Shown: positions 6,836 to 7,317 of the stretch, piece by piece | Numbering within the stretch: position 1 is the first letter of the stretch | Layout of the letters: each line of letters begins with the position of its first letter | Origin: JADLCB01 sp964398315 | GTDB taxonomy: Bacteria > Planctomycetota > Phycisphaerae > Tepidisphaerales > Tepidisphaeraceae | Length of the DNA: 7,317 nt | Direction: 5' to 3' | Assembly (NCBI GenBank): GCA_964398315.1 | Contig: CAYNMV010000112.1 | Coordinates: 1 to 7,317 of the forward strand | Translations under genes and position numbers: made by a program | Notes under the pieces: model-generated | Told to the model about the DNA's origin: nothing | Seen by the model: the letters and a program-made list of their open reading frames with translations, nothing else | Databases searched by the model: none

Positions 6836-6860
6836 ACTATATCTTATTTTAGGACGTCAA
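6836..6860 (-). promoter_or_regulatory. AT-rich promoter region for the exported-protein gene
   Basis: On the minus strand TTGACG (6860-6855) precedes TATAGT (6841-6836) with only 13 bases between them, too short for a standard sigma70 promoter. The patch is the only clearly AT-rich stretch upstream of the gene. I take it as the probable promoter region without fixing the boxes. Confidence 0.3.
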
Positions 6861-6930
6861 AGCCAGCGGGGGAGTTGCACAACCCAAAAGAAAAATAACC
6901 CCGCCTGGAACCTGCCAGTGGGGAAGGGCG

Positions 6931-6936
6931 TATAAT
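6931..6936 (+). promoter_or_regulatory. Consensus -10 box upstream of rpsJ
   Basis: A perfect TATAAT lies at 6931-6936 and would start transcription near 6943, about 200 bases before rpsJ. The hexamer at the ideal -35 position (GAACCT, 6908-6913) is a poor match, so either the promoter relies on an activator or other contacts, or the box is a chance match. The strong -10 and its position before a ribosomal operon favour a real promoter. Confidence 0.55.
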
Positions 6937-6942
6937 GCTTGT

Positions 6943-7145
6943 GTCCGGTAATGTGGTGCCTCACACCGGTCCCACGGGTGCGAATCGGTCGCACCTGCCA
7001 AATTTGTCGGCTCGGGCAGTTGACACGCGATGCGCAATCGCTAAATTGCCCGACTCACCTGATTTGCAGGTGAGCGGAGATCCTATCGCCCTGTCGAGGG
7101 CGGGAGCTTCGGAGAAACCACGAACGCCTGAACGGACTTGACTGT
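6943..7145 (+). promoter_or_regulatory. Structured 5' leader of rpsJ (five successive hairpins)
   Basis: Between the TATAAT box and rpsJ the sequence folds locally five times. A: CCGG+TGTG (6945-6948, 6952-6955) with CACACCGG (6962-6969). B: GGTGCG (6977-6982) with CGCACC (6990-6995). C: CGGGCAGTT (7013-7021) with AATTGCCCG (7044-7052), capped by GCGAT/ATCGC (7027-7031, 7037-7041). D: CTCACCTG (7054-7061) with CAGGTGAG (7067-7074). E: CGCCCT (7087-7092) with AGGGCG (7097-7102) and a GTCG loop. No U-tract follows E, so control by an intrinsic terminator is unlikely. In E. coli the S10 operon leader binds L4 for autoregulation; a similar role here is inference, since the fold is not obviously the known one. 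Confidence 0.55.
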
Positions 7146-7317
7146 ATGACCGGTGATCGGATTCGAATTCGGATGGAGGCCTACGACCATCGGGCGCTGG
7201 ACGCTTCGGCGAAGGAGATCGTCGATCACGCCAAGCGCACGAATGCTCGCGTCTGCGGTCCGATCCCCATGCCGACCCGCGTCGAGCGCTACACGGTGCT
7301 GCGCAGCCCGCACATCG
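7146..7317 (+). CDS. rpsJ: 30S ribosomal protein S10 (3' end cut by window)
   Basis: The first 57 residues are visible, beginning MTGDRIRIRMEAYDHRALD and continuing through KEIVDHAKRTNARVCGPIPM, PTRVERYTVLRSPHI. This is the highly conserved N-terminal half of S10, which packs in the head of the 30S subunit and also acts in transcription antitermination as NusE. The full protein is normally about 100-105 residues. The ATG at 7146 fits the family alignment exactly, with one or two residues before the conserved RIRIR block. No Shine-Dalgarno sequence precedes it; the nearest GGAG is about 30 bases upstream. In most bacteria rpsJ opens the S10 operon (rplC, rplD, rplW and others), which presumably continues beyond the window. 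Confidence 0.97.
   Translation, partial: MTGDRIRIRMEAYDHRALDASAKEIVDHAKRTNARVCGPIPMPTRVERYTVLRSPHI

Noticed and set aside
6945..7000. tRNA-like look of hairpins A and B with GAATC in a loop
   Set aside because: The stems have the wrong lengths and spacing for D and T arms, and no acceptor stem or anticodon arm can be drawn.
6951..7073. 40-codon Cys-rich upstream frame (starts MWCLTPVP) in the rpsJ leader
   Set aside because: Only about 8 bases would lie between the predicted transcript start and its ATG, there is no ribosome binding site, and the codons simply read through the hairpin stems. It would be worth reviving only if conserved in relatives.
6935..7141. 68-codon frame ending just before rpsJ
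   Set aside because: Its ATG overlaps the TATAAT box, so the message from that promoter would not contain it, and it has no ribosome binding site.

Overview
This is a GC-rich bacterial window holding six protein genes, with well-separated transcription units and long, hairpin-rich gaps. The partial ribosomal protein S10 at the right end (N-terminus MTGDRIRIRMEAYDHRALD), together with a kinase-fold protein, a TMTC-type membrane glycosyltransferase and a secreted Q/P-rich repeat protein, suggests a planctomycete, perhaps Phycisphaerae-like. That placement rests on family resemblance recalled from memory, not on a search.

Layout. (a) 1-989, minus strand: a kinase-fold protein with intact Lys, Glu, HxDxxxxN and DFG landmarks, cut at its C-terminus by the window edge. 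(b) 990-1351: gene-free divergent spacer with GC-rich inverted repeats. (c) 1352-1771, plus: a DUF488/YeaO-type protein. (d) 1935-3500, minus: a multi-spanning TMTC/DUF1736-type GT-C glycosyltransferase with a degenerate TPR-like tail. (e) 3501-3898: divergent spacer with a terminator-like hairpin on the plus strand that has no annotated gene upstream. (f) 3899-4681, plus: a six-helix membrane protein of unknown function with conserved-looking acidic and His residues in or next to its helices, followed by a textbook intrinsic terminator. (g) 4757-4968: spacer with two strong hairpins. (h) 4969-6759, minus: an exported protein with a signal peptide, a Gln/Pro-rich middle and a C-terminal TPR-like domain. 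(i) 6760-7145: divergent spacer holding a TATAAT promoter and a roughly 200-nt leader that folds into about five successive hairpins. (j) 7146-7317, plus: the start of rpsJ, normally the first gene of the S10 ribosomal protein operon.

The genes alternate in strand and do not form a common operon; I see no shared pathway. Three of the products are membrane or exported proteins. The most unusual element is the structured rpsJ leader, a candidate for ribosomal-protein autoregulation in a lineage where the known E. coli L4-binding leader may not apply. I see no tRNA or rRNA gene, CRISPR array, transposase or other mobile element.
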